DNA from: Chryseobacterium culicis
GTDB lineage: Bacteria; Bacteroidota; Bacteroidia; Flavobacteriales; Weeksellaceae
Direction of reading: 5' to 3'
Assembly: GCF_900108365.1 (NCBI RefSeq)
Contig: NZ_FNWQ01000005.1
Coordinates: forward strand, 124,001 to 188,000
DNA: 64,000 nucleotides
The position numbers were made by a program, and so were the translations under genes. Below, piece by piece: positions 49,925 to 59,611 of the stretch (positions within the stretch are counted from its first letter, which is position 1; each line of letters begins with the position of its first letter). The notes beneath the pieces were generated by a model that saw only the letters and a program-made list of their open reading frames with translations, was not told the origin of the DNA and made no database searches.

Positions 49925-51517
49925 CTATGGAATGTTAATGATTATAGGAGTAATGTTTTTAATAACCTGACCATCTAAACCTTGCGCTGTTACTTTGATA
50001 TCAAAGACAGAAACTACATCTCCTGATCTAAGGTTCTTCACTAATCCGGCAGCATCACTTAATGAGTTACCGTGAACCAATAGTGCTGCTCTACCAGGTA
50101 CTCTAACCATAAACTGTGTTACAGTAAATGAAACCGGGAAGTCAAAGTCAGGAATTGCTGCCTGAACAGACTGATTAGGAATAGAAGTAGCCGGCATAGA
50201 CACGATACTGCTTCCTCTGATCTGACCTTGTGGCGGCGGTACATTTTTAATTCTGTATTCAAACACCTGAGATACTGATTTTCCGTAAGGATCTGTTCCC
50301 GATAATGTCAACTTAACGGTATTACCCGAAGTAGGTTTTACAATCCATTTTCCTGGTCCAGTGCTTCTTACCGCTGCACCCGGAGCAGATAATGAAAGTT
50401 TAGAATTGTCTGCACCTAAGATTGATCCTGAAACAGGGTTCTCAAGTCCTCTGTACATTACATTCATTTTATCAGCTGAAAGCAATAATCCTTTTTCAAG
50501 TTTTACTTCTCTTGGTCCTGCAATTACATTATAGGTATGCGTCCAAGGGAAACTTTGCGGCTTACCTGAAGCATCTGTCAATGTAATGGTACCTCCTAAT
50601 TTATGTTCACCAATTCCAGAGCCTGAAATCTGTGTAATACCTTTACCGTTTTCTACTCTGCCTACACCAGAGATACTGATCTTGTTGCTGTTAGAATAAG
50701 TTCCCAACATTACTTTTACTTCAGCCTGCTTTCCTGCCTGGATATCTACCGGACCTGAAACGATAGGCTCGTAGCTTGAGAATTTAATATTTGCATCTAC
50801 TTTTTCCTGAAGTAACAGAGCCAATGCATCAGACTGTACGTTTCTGGCATCATTTTGGATAATTTCCAAATTGGATATTGCAGCGATTAACGGCTGATGA
50901 TAGAATTTATTCTGGAACCAGGTCTTTTCATTTGGAGATTTTCCTTTAGGATATTCTGCAATAAGAGATTTGTTAGCTCTTTCCACTAAGTCTCTAAGCT
51001 GGGCATTATTTCCAAAAGTAGCATTGATATAGTTTCTTACATCATCAATTTTAGCTTTCAGATCTAATGCATTCTTTGATGGGGAGTTTTCGTCACCTTC
51101 TTTAAAGAAATACTCAGTAGTTGCCTCGTTGTTGTTCAATGCAGCAAAGTTTTCACTTACATCAATATCTTTTCCGGTTTTAGGATCTTTATCATGAAAC
51201 TCAGACTGCTTTTTTAACAGATCTTTGATATCCTGAGAAGATTTCACCAATACATCAATCTTAGATTTCAATACTTTGTATTGAGCCCAAGGTTGTGCGT
51301 AGGTATCCGGAACCTGCTGAGCTTTCGCTTCTAATGTTCTTTCAAAGATCTTTTCGTTCTTTCTTTCTGTTAAAGTTCTGGTTTCATTCAATGCTCTGGT
51401 AGAGTCATAGTATGATCTGATGATTTCTGCATCAATATTTAGGGCCATCATCGCGATGAACACCAAATACATCAGGTTGATCATCTTCTGACGAGGGGTC
51501 TGTTTTCCTTGTGCCAT
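49925..51517 (-). CDS. gldM: Gliding motility / type 9 secretion protein GldM
   Basis: 530 residues. Starts MAQGKQTPRQKMINLMYLVF, with one membrane helix at about 13-28 (MINLMYLVFIAMMALN) containing the conserved R/K-Q-K-M-I-N-L-M-Y-L pattern. Long periplasmic part with coiled coil (about 35-230), then four beta domains; GldM_C features are VPPPQGQIRGSSI and DFPVSFTVTQFMV. GldM forms the proton-driven motor with GldL and spans the periplasm to GldKN. Confidence 0.96.
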   Translation of the reverse strand: MAQGKQTPRQKMINLMYLVFIAMMALNIDAEIIRSYYDSTRALNETRTLTERKNEKIFERTLEAKAQQVPDTYAQPWAQYKVLKSKIDVLVKSSQDIKDLLKKQSEFHDKDPKTGKDIDVSENFAALNNNEATTEYFFKEGDENSPSKNALDLKAKIDDVRNYINATFGNNAQLRDLVERANKSLIAEYPKGKSPNEKTWFQNKFYHQPLIAAISNLEIIQNDARNVQSDALALLLQEKVDANIKFSSYEPIVSGPVDIQAGKQAEVKVMLGTYSNSNKISISGVGRVENGKGITQISGSGIGEHKLGGTITLTDASGKPQSFPWTHTYNVIAGPREVKLEKGLLLSADKMNVMYRGLENPVSGSILGADNSKLSLSAPGAAVRSTGPGKWIVKPTSGNTVKLTLSGTDPYGKSVSQVFEYRIKNVPPPQGQIRGSSIVSMPATSIPNQSVQAAIPDFDFPVSFTVTQFMVRVPGRAALLVHGNSLSDAAGLVKNLRSGDVVSVFDIKVTAQGLDGQVIKNITPIIINIP

Positions 51518-51569
51518 TCTCTTTTCTTTGTTTTTTGATTAAGTAGTTAAATTTAGAAATGGTTAGGAA

Positions 51570-52268
51570 TTAAGACTTCATAGCAGTTAACATACCACCA
51601 TAAACTCTATTTAAATTATTAAGATTAGATGTTAAACCTTGTAGCTCTTGGTTGAATTTCTCAGATTGCTCTGCAGATTTCTGCATATCTGCTACATATT
51701 TATTAGCAAATTCTGATTGCTTTTTACCGCTTTCAAGTTGCATTGCATAAAGTGCATTCATGCTTTCCATATGCTGAGCAGCTTTGTTGAGTTGGTCATT
51801 ATATTTGTGAGTAGAAGCAGATACGTCAACTGTTTGATTGATCTGATCAACAGAGTTTGAAAATTTGTCAATACCTGTTCTTAGTCTTTCAAATAGCTGA
51901 ACATCTAATCTGGCATCCTCAAGCATTTTGTCCAGCTTGCTAGAAAGAGAGTTTTCTAATTCAGCAAACTGAGCTGCAGCGTTGTTATTTCTGGAAGAAA
52001 CATTAGAGTGTAAAGGATTTGGGTTAGCATGTTTATCTAATAACTCAGGATAAACATTTTCCCAAGCATACGACTCTTCTGATTTTGGAGGGTCAAATGC
52101 AAAAATGATAAAGATAATTGCCTCAGTAATAAGCCCCACGGTAAGAGCGATGTTACCGTTAATAGGTCCCAAGGTAATGTGAGTAATTTTAAGCCAAGCT
52201 CCAAGAATTACAATTGCAGCACCGAATGAATAAAAGAAATTCATCCAAGCATCTTTAGTCTTAAACAT
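51570..52268 (-). CDS. gldL: Gliding motility / type 9 secretion protein GldL
   Basis: 232 residues. Two membrane helices near the start (NFFYSFGAAIVILGAWLKIT; NIALTVGLITEAIIFIIFAF), the second with a conserved acidic residue (TEA) likely on the proton path, followed by a long cytoplasmic helical domain. Partner of GldM in the rotary motor that energises type 9 secretion and gliding. 52-nt gaps to gldK and gldM. Confidence 0.95.
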   Translation of the reverse strand: MFKTKDAWMNFFYSFGAAIVILGAWLKITHITLGPINGNIALTVGLITEAIIFIIFAFDPPKSEESYAWENVYPELLDKHANPNPLHSNVSSRNNNAAAQFAELENSLSSKLDKMLEDARLDVQLFERLRTGIDKFSNSVDQINQTVDVSASTHKYNDQLNKAAQHMESMNALYAMQLESGKKQSEFANKYVADMQKSAEQSEKFNQELQGLTSNLNNLNRVYGGMLTAMKS

Positions 52269-52321
52269 ATTGAGTTAGTTTTTTTAATGTTAAATAAAAT
52301 TGTTATTGAAAAATTGTCTGA

Positions 52322-53746
52322 TTAATTTCTGTTAACTCTTCTTGGCTTAACAGCTGCTTCAGGAATATCCTGTACAGTTCTGAATCCGATATAGCTTCTT
52401 GCGGAATCTTTTCTTTCCCAATCTCTAGCACCTGTCATCAGGGCATATCCTATATCTTTCCAAGATCCACCTCTTACTGATTTCTTCGTATCCTTTTTAT
52501 CTTTAGTAGAAGGATTTAATGTAGAAGAGAATCCGTATGAAGAATTGTTGTAAGAAGATGATGTCCATTCAGAAACGTTTCCAGCCATATCAAATAACCC
52601 AAATCCATTTTTCTTAAATTTCTTAACTGGAGCTGTATATGTATAAGTACCTTTTTTCTCGTCTTCCATATAGTTACCTCTCTTAGGTTTGAAGTTTGCC
52701 AGGTAGCAACCTCTGTCATCCATTAAATATGGACCTCCCCAAGGGTAAGTAGCATTTTGCATTCCGCCTCTTGCAGCATATTCCCATTCTGTCTCAGTTG
52801 GAAGACGGAACACTAATGGTCTTTGTTTTTTTCTTTTTAAACTTTCGTTGTAATCTGTTTTCAATTTAGATCTGAAGTTACAGTAAGCTCTTGCCTGATC
52901 CCAGGTAACTCCCACTACCGGATAGTCTTTGTAAGCTTTGTGCCAGAAATACTGTTCAAACAATGGTTCATTGTAAGCAAAGTGGAAATCTTTTACCCAC
53001 ACTGTTGTATCGGGATAGATCGCAATACTTTCGCTTCTCAGGTAGTTCGCTCCTCTTTCGTTATCTGCAACAGCAGCGTCCATATCTCCCCAACGGTATG
53101 TATATTTCAGCTTACTAACATCTAAAATTCTTTCGTTTCCAATTCTTGAAGAAGATGGCAGATACATAGATTCTAAAACCTCTGCGTATTCTACATCCGG
53201 GTATTTTGAAGTACTCCAGTGTAAAGGAATTTTCCAATCTAATCTTTTGCTTGCATCATAGCTTCCATCTTCACGGCCGCCCTGGCCTTCCATATATTCT
53301 TGATAAGGTGTTAAATTTTCTTCTTTTTTAGCAAGATATGCATAATCTCCTATTGCTGCACCTTTACGTCCGCCTTCATCACCACCTTCTCCGGCAGCTT
53401 CAGCAAGTAAAGTTCTCGCGATAGAGTCTCTTACATAGTTGATAAATACTCTGTACTCTGAGTTGGTAGTTTCTGCTTCATCCATGAAGAAAGAAGAAAC
53501 AGTAACTGTTTTCAATGATGCTTTTTCAGGAGTATTTGTTGGATCCTGGTCTGCTAAACCAGCAACAAATGAACCTGCAGGAATTGCGACCATTCCGTAT
53601 GGTCTTTCCGCAACAAATGATTTAGTTTTTTCTCTTGGTATCAATTCTCCTTTTGTTCCTGGCTTCCCTACAGAAGAGCTGCCACCACCTGAACAAGATA
53701 CCGATGCTACCGACGCAGACAATAATAAAAGAAATATCCTTTTCAT
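52322..53746 (-). CDS. gldK: Gliding motility lipoprotein GldK
   Basis: 474 residues. Lipoprotein signal (MKRIFLLLLSASVASVSCSG), an FGE-sulfatase/SUMF1-like domain: MVAIPAGSFVAGLADQDPTN, EYRVFINYVRD, WDQARAYCNFRSKLK, FRLPTETEWEYAARGGMQNA, MAGNVSEWTSSSY, SVRGGSWKDIGYALMTGARD. The domain is used structurally in the outer-membrane ring with GldN, not as an enzyme. First gene of the gldKLMN operon. Confidence 0.96.
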   Translation of the reverse strand: MKRIFLLLLSASVASVSCSGGGSSSVGKPGTKGELIPREKTKSFVAERPYGMVAIPAGSFVAGLADQDPTNTPEKASLKTVTVSSFFMDEAETTNSEYRVFINYVRDSIARTLLAEAAGEGGDEGGRKGAAIGDYAYLAKKEENLTPYQEYMEGQGGREDGSYDASKRLDWKIPLHWSTSKYPDVEYAEVLESMYLPSSSRIGNERILDVSKLKYTYRWGDMDAAVADNERGANYLRSESIAIYPDTTVWVKDFHFAYNEPLFEQYFWHKAYKDYPVVGVTWDQARAYCNFRSKLKTDYNESLKRKKQRPLVFRLPTETEWEYAARGGMQNATYPWGGPYLMDDRGCYLANFKPKRGNYMEDEKKGTYTYTAPVKKFKKNGFGLFDMAGNVSEWTSSSYNNSSYGFSSTLNPSTKDKKDTKKSVRGGSWKDIGYALMTGARDWERKDSARSYIGFRTVQDIPEAAVKPRRVNRN

Positions 53747-53854
53747 GTTAATTTTTATAATTAAGCCGTAAATATATAATTTTTTTAAGAAACTTTTAAG
53801 ATTTTTTTTGAAATAACGGAAGAAATCTAAATTTATTTTATTTACAACAACTTT

Positions 53855-55708
53855 TTATTCCACGGTTACAGATTTTGCAAGGTTTCTCGGCTGATCTACG
53901 TTGGCTCCTCTGTATACTGCTATATAATAAGCAAGCAGCTGCAGAGGCACGGAAGCAACGATTGGCGAGAAACATTCTGAAGTTTCAGGGATTTCAATAA
54001 CATAATCTGCCATTTCACTCACCTGACGGTCTCCTTTATTGACTACAGCGATAATTTTTCCTTTTCTCGCTTTAATTTCCTGAACGTTACTTACAATTTT
54101 ATCATAGTGGCCTTTTTTGGGTGCTATAATTACAATTGGCATATTTTCATCAATCAGGGCAATAGGACCATGCTTCATTTCTGCAGCCGGGTATCCTTCT
54201 GCATGGATGTAAGAAATTTCTTTTAGTTTTAATGCTCCTTCTAAGGCAGCCGGATAGTTGTATCCTCTACCTAAATATAGGAAGTTGGTCGCTTTCACAA
54301 AATCTTTTGCAATATTCTGCGTCAGCTCGTGGGTTGTATTCAGCACTTCTTCAATTTTCTTAGGAATAGCATCAAGCTCAGAAATTAAGCTCATAAATTC
54401 AGCGTTTCCTAAGTTTCCGTTGTGTTTTCCTAATTTAAATGCAATTAAAGTAAGAATTGTAAGCTGTGCTGTAAATGCTTTTGTAGAAGCAACCCCAATT
54501 TCAGGACCTGCATGCGTATATGAACCTGCATCTGTAATTCTTGCTATTGAAGAATCTACCACATTACATATACCATATATAAATGCTCCTTTTTCTTTTG
54601 CCAGTTTTAAAGCTGCCATGGTATCTGCTGTTTCTCCGGACTGGGAAATGGCGATCACTACATCTTTATCTGTAATAATTGGGTTTCTGTATCTGAATTC
54701 TGATGCATATTCCACTTCAACAGGGATTCTTGCATATTCTTCGATCAGGTATTCTCCGATAAGCCCCGCGTGCCATGAAGTACCGCAGGCAATAATGATA
54801 ATTCTGTTGGCATTTTTGAATCGCTCCACATGATCCCAGATTCCGGCCATTTTGATTACACCTTCATCTACAAGGAGTCTACCTCTCATGGTATCGTGTA
54901 CAGATTTTGGCTGTTCAAAGATTTCTTTAAGCATGAAATGCTCGTATCCGCCTTTTTCGATCTGCTCAAGGCTTAATTTAAGCTCCTGAATTTCCGGCTC
55001 AATTTTAGAGTTGTCATTAATGGTTCTGATATCCACTCCTCCTTCAAGAGAAATGGTAGCCATGTGCCCTTCTTCAAGATAAATGGCTTCTTTCGTAAAT
55101 TCTACGAATGGAGATGCATCTGATGCAATGAAGTATTCTTTTTCTCCGATTCCGATTGCCAAAGGAGAACCTAATCTTCCTACTACCAATACTCCCGGAT
55201 AATCTTCATGAAGTACGGTGATAGCATAGGCTCCGTACACTTCGTTCAGTGCATATCTTACTGCAGTAGGGAAATCAGTTTCAGATTTAAGATCCATAAA
55301 ATACTGGATAAGGTTCACCAGTACTTCAGTATCTGTTTCAGATTTGAAAGTAAATCCTTTTTCGGTAAGCATTGTTTTGATGGTATCATAGTTTTCGATA
55401 ATACCATTATGAACAATTGCTATTTTTCCATTATTTGACAAATGCGGGTGTGAATTTCTGTCACTTGGAACTCCGTGGGTAGCCCAACGGGTGTGGCCCA
55501 TTCCGATTTTGGATGTTCCTTTTAAATCTTTTGAAATATTCACCAAATCCTCAACCTTACCTTTTGTTTTTTCTACTTCAAGCTTATTGTCTGAACCTTC
55601 TAAAACAATTCCGGCACTGTCATATCCTCTATATTCTAATCTTCTAAGACCATTAATTACAATTTCGTAAGCGTCTTGAAAACCTGTATATCCTACTATT
55701 CCGCACAT
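53855..55708 (-). CDS. glmS: Glucosamine-fructose-6-phosphate aminotransferase
   Basis: 617 residues, full length. It makes glucosamine-6-phosphate from fructose-6-phosphate and glutamine. The glutaminase nucleophile Cys2 (MCGIVGYTG) and the class II motifs LEYRGYDSAGI, GMGHTRWATHGVPS and VHNGIIENYD are present. Two SIS domains follow, with CGTSWHAG, SQSGETADT, GRGYNYPAA and the C-terminal PRNLAKSVTVE. No glmS ribozyme is visible upstream, where only 30 nt separate it from the DUF4270 gene. Confidence 0.97.
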   Translation of the reverse strand: MCGIVGYTGFQDAYEIVINGLRRLEYRGYDSAGIVLEGSDNKLEVEKTKGKVEDLVNISKDLKGTSKIGMGHTRWATHGVPSDRNSHPHLSNNGKIAIVHNGIIENYDTIKTMLTEKGFTFKSETDTEVLVNLIQYFMDLKSETDFPTAVRYALNEVYGAYAITVLHEDYPGVLVVGRLGSPLAIGIGEKEYFIASDASPFVEFTKEAIYLEEGHMATISLEGGVDIRTINDNSKIEPEIQELKLSLEQIEKGGYEHFMLKEIFEQPKSVHDTMRGRLLVDEGVIKMAGIWDHVERFKNANRIIIIACGTSWHAGLIGEYLIEEYARIPVEVEYASEFRYRNPIITDKDVVIAISQSGETADTMAALKLAKEKGAFIYGICNVVDSSIARITDAGSYTHAGPEIGVASTKAFTAQLTILTLIAFKLGKHNGNLGNAEFMSLISELDAIPKKIEEVLNTTHELTQNIAKDFVKATNFLYLGRGYNYPAALEGALKLKEISYIHAEGYPAAEMKHGPIALIDENMPIVIIAPKKGHYDKIVSNVQEIKARKGKIIAVVNKGDRQVSEMADYVIEIPETSECFSPIVASVPLQLLAYYIAVYRGANVDQPRNLAKSVTVE

Positions 55709-55738
55709 ATTATTTTGTCTCGTGTTTTTTGTTGTATG

Positions 55739-57373
55739 TTATTTTTTTGTAGCGTAAGTCACTTTAAGCTGGACTCTGTTCGCATTTGTTTTATCTGATG
55801 AACCTGTAAGAATAACTCTATTCATGTCAAATGCTCTTGTCGTATTACGAACACCTAAAAGGTTTCCTGTAGCATTGGCAGCGAATGTTCCTGCATTGAT
55901 CCATAGTGGCTTATTCGTCACCGGCTGTACTACGCCGCTAACTGTTTCTGTTTTTCCTTCAACAAGATCTTTAACCGTTTTTGTCACTATAAAATCATAG
56001 TACATTTTATCTGTATTGTAATTATATAAACCAAGTCCGGCTGACAGATCTGATGTGAAAGCTAATTTTGAGAAATCAACAGGAGTTCCTGTTATTGGGT
56101 TTATTGTAAACCTGCGGTCTTCTGTAGAGTTGGTATTCTTCCAGCTGGCAGGGTCCACATATACTCTGATCTTGGCACTTAGAATACCTGCTTTATCTTT
56201 ATTATAAATATCTCTAAGAGCTGCAATGGTAGCATCCGGAATTTTTACAATTGCAGAAGGCCCTCCCATTCCCTGAACGTAAAGTTTGGCGTCTCCATCA
56301 GTAGTATTAATTGATGCTAATGCGCTTGCAGAAGGAGTTCCCCCTCTGTTGTATTCATACTGTCCGATATGGGCATTAAGACCTCCAACGTTGAAAACAA
56401 GGTTTGTTTGTGGTCTTGTAGTGGTTCCGTTATCTACTTTATCATATTTATAATACATGATCAGCTGCAGATCATTAGGAGAGAACTGATAAAGATATTT
56501 ATCCGTTTCGTCCACAGAAATTCTGATTCCTTTAAAATATCTGATAAAGTTGGAAGCATCCTGAAGTTCAGGTTTTCCTTTTTTGTCAAGGATGTGTGTC
56601 TGGAAAAAGTCTGTATTGCTTAATTTCAGTCTGTATCCAAGATTTCCTGTGAACACCACAGAATTATCAGATTTTTTGGTAATAGAGATGGAGCTTACGT
56701 TACCGTCAAATACTCCTGAACCCAGGAGTTCACCAGTACTTACAGTCTTATTGGAACGTTTGAAACTGTCGTCATTAGAATCCAGGAATGTAGTAATCTC
56801 ATGCACATTGATCTTCATTGACTTTGAGCCACCTCCTATTTTACCGTATTTACGAACGGGATATGTTTTTTTCTCAATAGAAACTTCTGTTGCGACTCCG
56901 TCTACCGGGAAATCCGTTTTTGTGTAGGTATTTGTCTTTAATGAATCTCCTTCAAAATAATAGGTATTGGAAGTTGTATTTGCTGGCGGTCTTACGACAA
57001 GAACTACGGAGTCTACTTTTGGGTTGGCCCCGTTAAAATCGAAATTATCCACAGGCATTCTTAACTGGGTAAGGTAAGAAGCTCTCTGCATTCCGAACTG
57101 GCTTTCTGTAAATGCTCCAAGAACACCTACCGTTAAGGCTCCACCGCTCTCATTCAATCCACTGATCAATCTGGCAGCATCACTTCGGATAGAGTCATTA
57201 TTATTATAGTTGTACGCAATAACGTCATATGAAATTTCATTACCTTGTGCAGCATCATTATTAAACAACTGCTCACCAAGAGAATCCGGATCTGGTTCAC
57301 AGTTATAAAGGATTGTACTTCCGAAAATCGCCAGTAAAAGCATGGCGAATGTCCTTTTAAGAGTATGAGTCAT
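55739..57373 (-). CDS. DUF4270 family lipoprotein-like surface protein
   Basis: 544 residues. N-terminal signal ending in a lipobox-like NC (FAMLLLAIFGSTILYNCEPD). The DUF4270 pattern follows: DPDSLGEQLFNN, DVIAYNYNNNDSIRSDAARL, SGLNESGGALTVGVLGAFTE, SQFGMQRASYLTQLRMP and PKVDSVVLVVRP. Function unknown, widespread in Bacteroidota and often near glmS/panC as here. The 13-nt gap to the upstream gene supports an operon with the glycogen-synthase-like gene and glmS. Confidence 0.85.
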   Translation of the reverse strand: MTHTLKRTFAMLLLAIFGSTILYNCEPDPDSLGEQLFNNDAAQGNEISYDVIAYNYNNNDSIRSDAARLISGLNESGGALTVGVLGAFTESQFGMQRASYLTQLRMPVDNFDFNGANPKVDSVVLVVRPPANTTSNTYYFEGDSLKTNTYTKTDFPVDGVATEVSIEKKTYPVRKYGKIGGGSKSMKINVHEITTFLDSNDDSFKRSNKTVSTGELLGSGVFDGNVSSISITKKSDNSVVFTGNLGYRLKLSNTDFFQTHILDKKGKPELQDASNFIRYFKGIRISVDETDKYLYQFSPNDLQLIMYYKYDKVDNGTTTRPQTNLVFNVGGLNAHIGQYEYNRGGTPSASALASINTTDGDAKLYVQGMGGPSAIVKIPDATIAALRDIYNKDKAGILSAKIRVYVDPASWKNTNSTEDRRFTINPITGTPVDFSKLAFTSDLSAGLGLYNYNTDKMYYDFIVTKTVKDLVEGKTETVSGVVQPVTNKPLWINAGTFAANATGNLLGVRNTTRAFDMNRVILTGSSDKTNANRVQLKVTYATKK

Positions 57374-57386
57374 TAAAAATGTGTTT

Positions 57387-58157
57387 TTAATAAAGTTGAT
57401 TAATAGAATCTATGTCAAGATATTCCGATTTTTCGGTAGCTGTTTCGTTGAAAGCCTTATCCAGGTCTTCATCCAGAAACTCGTCGCCTTTCACAACGGC
57501 ATTTACATAGTTCATACTTTCGATAACAAAACTTTTAATTGTTGGATTATCTAACGCTTTTAGTCCTGAAATATTATCAAACTGTAGTTTTTCGTCGATC
57601 TTTTTGTCCAGATCAGCATCTTTCTCGTTATAAAGAGAAAGTACAATTTTTGCGTCTTTGAAATAAGTGTCTGATTCGTAGTAAGTTTTAAGATAAATCG
57701 GAACAAAAGAAGACATCCATCCGTTCAAATGAATAACATCCGGCACCCAGTTCAGCTTCTTGATTGTTTCAATAACCCCTCTTGCAAAGAAAATGGCTCT
57801 TTCGTCATTGTCTTCGAAAGGATTTCCTTCATCGTCGAAATAATATTGTTTTCTTTTGAAGTATTCTTCGTTGTCAATAAAGTAAACCTGAAGTCTTTCC
57901 CCCGGAAGAGACGCTACTTTAATGATCAGAGGCTGATCCAGATCATTGATAATGATATTCATACCTGACAGGCGGATTACCTCATGAAGCTGGAACTTTC
58001 TCTCACTTATTTGTCCAAATCTTGGCATAAAAACTCTTACATCATTGCCTTCTTGGTGCATCTTAAGTGCCATTTTGTTTACCACTGCAGCCATATTTGT
58101 GTCTTCCTGATATGGATACATCTCTGTAGTAATGTACAGTATTTTTTGATTCGGCAT
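57387..58157 (-). CDS. Glycogen/starch synthase-like protein, N-domain only
   Basis: 256 residues from ATG at the complement of 58155-58157; a TTG at 58199 falls in the -7 box and is rejected. The N-terminal GT5 Rossmann domain is clear: ILYITTEMYPYQEDTNMAAV, NKMALKMHQEGNDVRVFMPR, VYFIDNEEYFKRKQYYFDD and PDVIHLNGWMSSFVPIYLKT. A full glycogen synthase has about 480 residues with a second Rossmann domain; that domain is absent, replaced by an acidic tail (DEDLDKAFNETATEKSEYLD). Catalysis is therefore unlikely without a partner. First gene of the operon with DUF4270 and glmS. Confidence 0.8.
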   Translation of the reverse strand: MPNQKILYITTEMYPYQEDTNMAAVVNKMALKMHQEGNDVRVFMPRFGQISERKFQLHEVIRLSGMNIIINDLDQPLIIKVASLPGERLQVYFIDNEEYFKRKQYYFDDEGNPFEDNDERAIFFARGVIETIKKLNWVPDVIHLNGWMSSFVPIYLKTYYESDTYFKDAKIVLSLYNEKDADLDKKIDEKLQFDNISGLKALDNPTIKSFVIESMNYVNAVVKGDEFLDEDLDKAFNETATEKSEYLDIDSINQLY

Positions 58158-58196
58158 AAACTTTCTATCTAATTTTTGTAAAAATGCTTTAATGTG

Positions 58197-58204
58197 CAAA
58201 ATTA
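58197..58204 (-). promoter_or_regulatory. -7 box of the glycogen-synthase-like operon
   Basis: On the minus strand TAATTTTG, a perfect TAnnTTTG, 39 nt upstream of the ATG at 58157. Confidence 0.6.
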
Positions 58205-58300
58205 CAAAAAAACATCCAACATTATTTTAATTAACATTTTTTTACGAAAATTCCCTATCCCTAATTAGTAAAAGCACATATTATTATGCAATATTTTTAC

Positions 58301-58308
58301 TATTTTTG
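58301..58308 (+). promoter_or_regulatory. -7 box of panC
   Basis: TATTTTTG, a perfect TAnnTTTG, 20 nt upstream of the start codon at 58329. Confidence 0.6.
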
Positions 58309-58328
58309 AAATAGTATTAAAATAAACT

Positions 58329-59177
58329 ATGGAAATTATAAAGAACAGGAAAGTCCTGCAGGATTTCATTGAAAGACAGAAAGAAATGGGGAAGAGAATC
58401 GGCTTTGCTCCTACTATGGGTGCCCTGCACAAGGGTCATCTTTCTCTGTATGAAGAAGCAAGAAAGGAAAATGATCTTGTTATTTCGTCAATTTTTGTGA
58501 ATCCAACCCAGTTCAACAATCCTGAAGATCTTGAAAAATATCCAAGAGATATTAACAGGGATCTCCTTATTCTTCAGAATTCAGGGCTTGTGGATGCTGT
58601 ATACATCCCGGAAGTAGCAGATATTTACCCTGAAAAAACGGAAAGCCAGCATTATGATTTTGATGGATTGGAAAATGAGATGGAAGGAAAATCAAGACCG
58701 GGGCATTTCGATGGAGTGGGAACCGTGGTAGAAGAGCTATTCAGACAGGTACAGCCTGATAATGCCTATTTTGGAGAAAAAGATTTCCAGCAGCTTGCTA
58801 TTATTAAAAAAATGGTAGAGAAAAAGCACCTTCCCGTTAAAATCACAGGAGTTCCTATTTACAGAGCAGAAAACGGATTAGCATTAAGCTCAAGAAACCA
58901 GAGACTTCATGAAGACAGAAGAGAAGCTTCAAAACTCATTTACGAAACATTAAAGAAAGTGAATGACTGGTTCCGAACCGTTACCATACCGGAAATAAAA
59001 CAGAGAGTAGAAGATATTTTTGATGACCAGCACGGAATGAAACTTGAATATTTCCTTATTGCCGATGAAAAAACACTTCAGGAAACTGATTTTTTCTATA
59101 AAGACAGAAATTTCAGAGCGTTTATTGTAGTAGTGGTAGACGGAGTAAGATTAATTGACAATTTGCATCTGGATTAA
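58329..59177 (+). CDS. panC: Pantothenate synthetase
   Basis: 282 residues. It joins pantoate and beta-alanine using ATP (coenzyme A pathway). HIGH-type motif FAPTMGALHKGHLSL with H34 and H37, VNPTQFNNPEDLEKYPRD, GHFDGVGTVV, YFGEKDFQQL with the Lys of the second ATP motif, and the KMSKS-like LSSRNQRL at about 186-193. Full length and monocistronic, divergent from the glycogen-synthase-like operon. Confidence 0.97.
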   Translation: MEIIKNRKVLQDFIERQKEMGKRIGFAPTMGALHKGHLSLYEEARKENDLVISSIFVNPTQFNNPEDLEKYPRDINRDLLILQNSGLVDAVYIPEVADIYPEKTESQHYDFDGLENEMEGKSRPGHFDGVGTVVEELFRQVQPDNAYFGEKDFQQLAIIKKMVEKKHLPVKITGVPIYRAENGLALSSRNQRLHEDRREASKLIYETLKKVNDWFRTVTIPEIKQRVEDIFDDQHGMKLEYFLIADEKTLQETDFFYKDRNFRAFIVVVVDGVRLIDNLHLD

Positions 59178-59207
59178 TACATATATATAATATACTTATA
59201 TAATAAG

Positions 59208-59234
59208 AAACTCTGACGGCTTTCGTCAGAGTTT
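59208..59234 (+). terminator. Terminator of panC
   Basis: Eleven-bp stem AAACTCTGACG / CGTCAGAGTTT, loop GCTTT, T-run after it. Confidence 0.9.
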
Positions 59235-59284
59235 TTTCTTTTTTGTTATACTCACCGCTGGTATTTCAGACTTCATACAAAAAT

Positions 59285-59310
59285 CAAAGGCCTCCTGAAG
59301 GAAGCCTTTG
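59285..59310 (-). terminator. Terminator of the tRNA cluster
   Basis: CAAAGGC-x-TCCT-GA-AGGA-x-GCCTTTG, followed on the minus strand by ATTTTTG. It ends the leftward tRNA transcript. Confidence 0.8.
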
Positions 59311-59365
59311 AAACACCAAATCACAAAATATTAATATGAAAAAAATTTACTTTTCAGTAAACTTG

Positions 59366-59438
59366 TGACCCGGCTGGGATTCGAACCCAGGACCCATACA
59401 TTAAAAGTGTATTGCTCTACCAGCTGAGCTACCGAGTC
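59366..59438 (-). tRNA. tRNA-Lys(TTT), copy 1
   Basis: 73 nt on the minus strand. Acceptor GACTCGG / CCGGGTC, D-arm GCTCAGCTGGTAGAGC, anticodon loop centred on TTT (CACTTTTAATG), T-arm CCTGGGTTCGAATCCCAG, discriminator A. CCA is not encoded. Confidence 0.96.
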
Positions 59439-59493
59439 GGCCACAATTAAAATGAAATAAATTTCACTCTTAATTATAAAATTTTCTTTGCAG

Positions 59494-59576
59494 TGCCTGC
59501 GACTGGACTCGAACCAGCACATCCTTAGGAAACCACCCCCTCAAGATGGCGTGTCTACCAATTTCACCACGCAGGC
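59494..59576 (-). tRNA. tRNA-Leu(GAG)
   Basis: 83 nt on the minus strand. Acceptor GCCTGCG / CGCAGGC, D-arm GGTGAAATTGGTAGACACG, anticodon stem CCATC/GGTGG with loop TTGAGGG (anticodon GAG), class II variable arm, T-arm CTGGTTCGAGTCCAG, discriminator A. Confidence 0.95.
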
Positions 59577-59611
59577 AATAAAATCACAAAATAAGTAACT
59601 TTAATTGCTAG

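Noticed and set aside
53709..53855. glmS ribozyme or other riboswitch near glmS
   Set aside because: The upstream gap of glmS is only 30 nt and shows no conserved ribozyme features; such ribozymes are typical of Firmicutes.
54258..54833. 191-codon frame opposite glmS
   Set aside because: An antisense shadow of a well-conserved gene; the same applies to long frames opposite the TamB-like (8879-9313) and efflux channel (40299-40742) genes.
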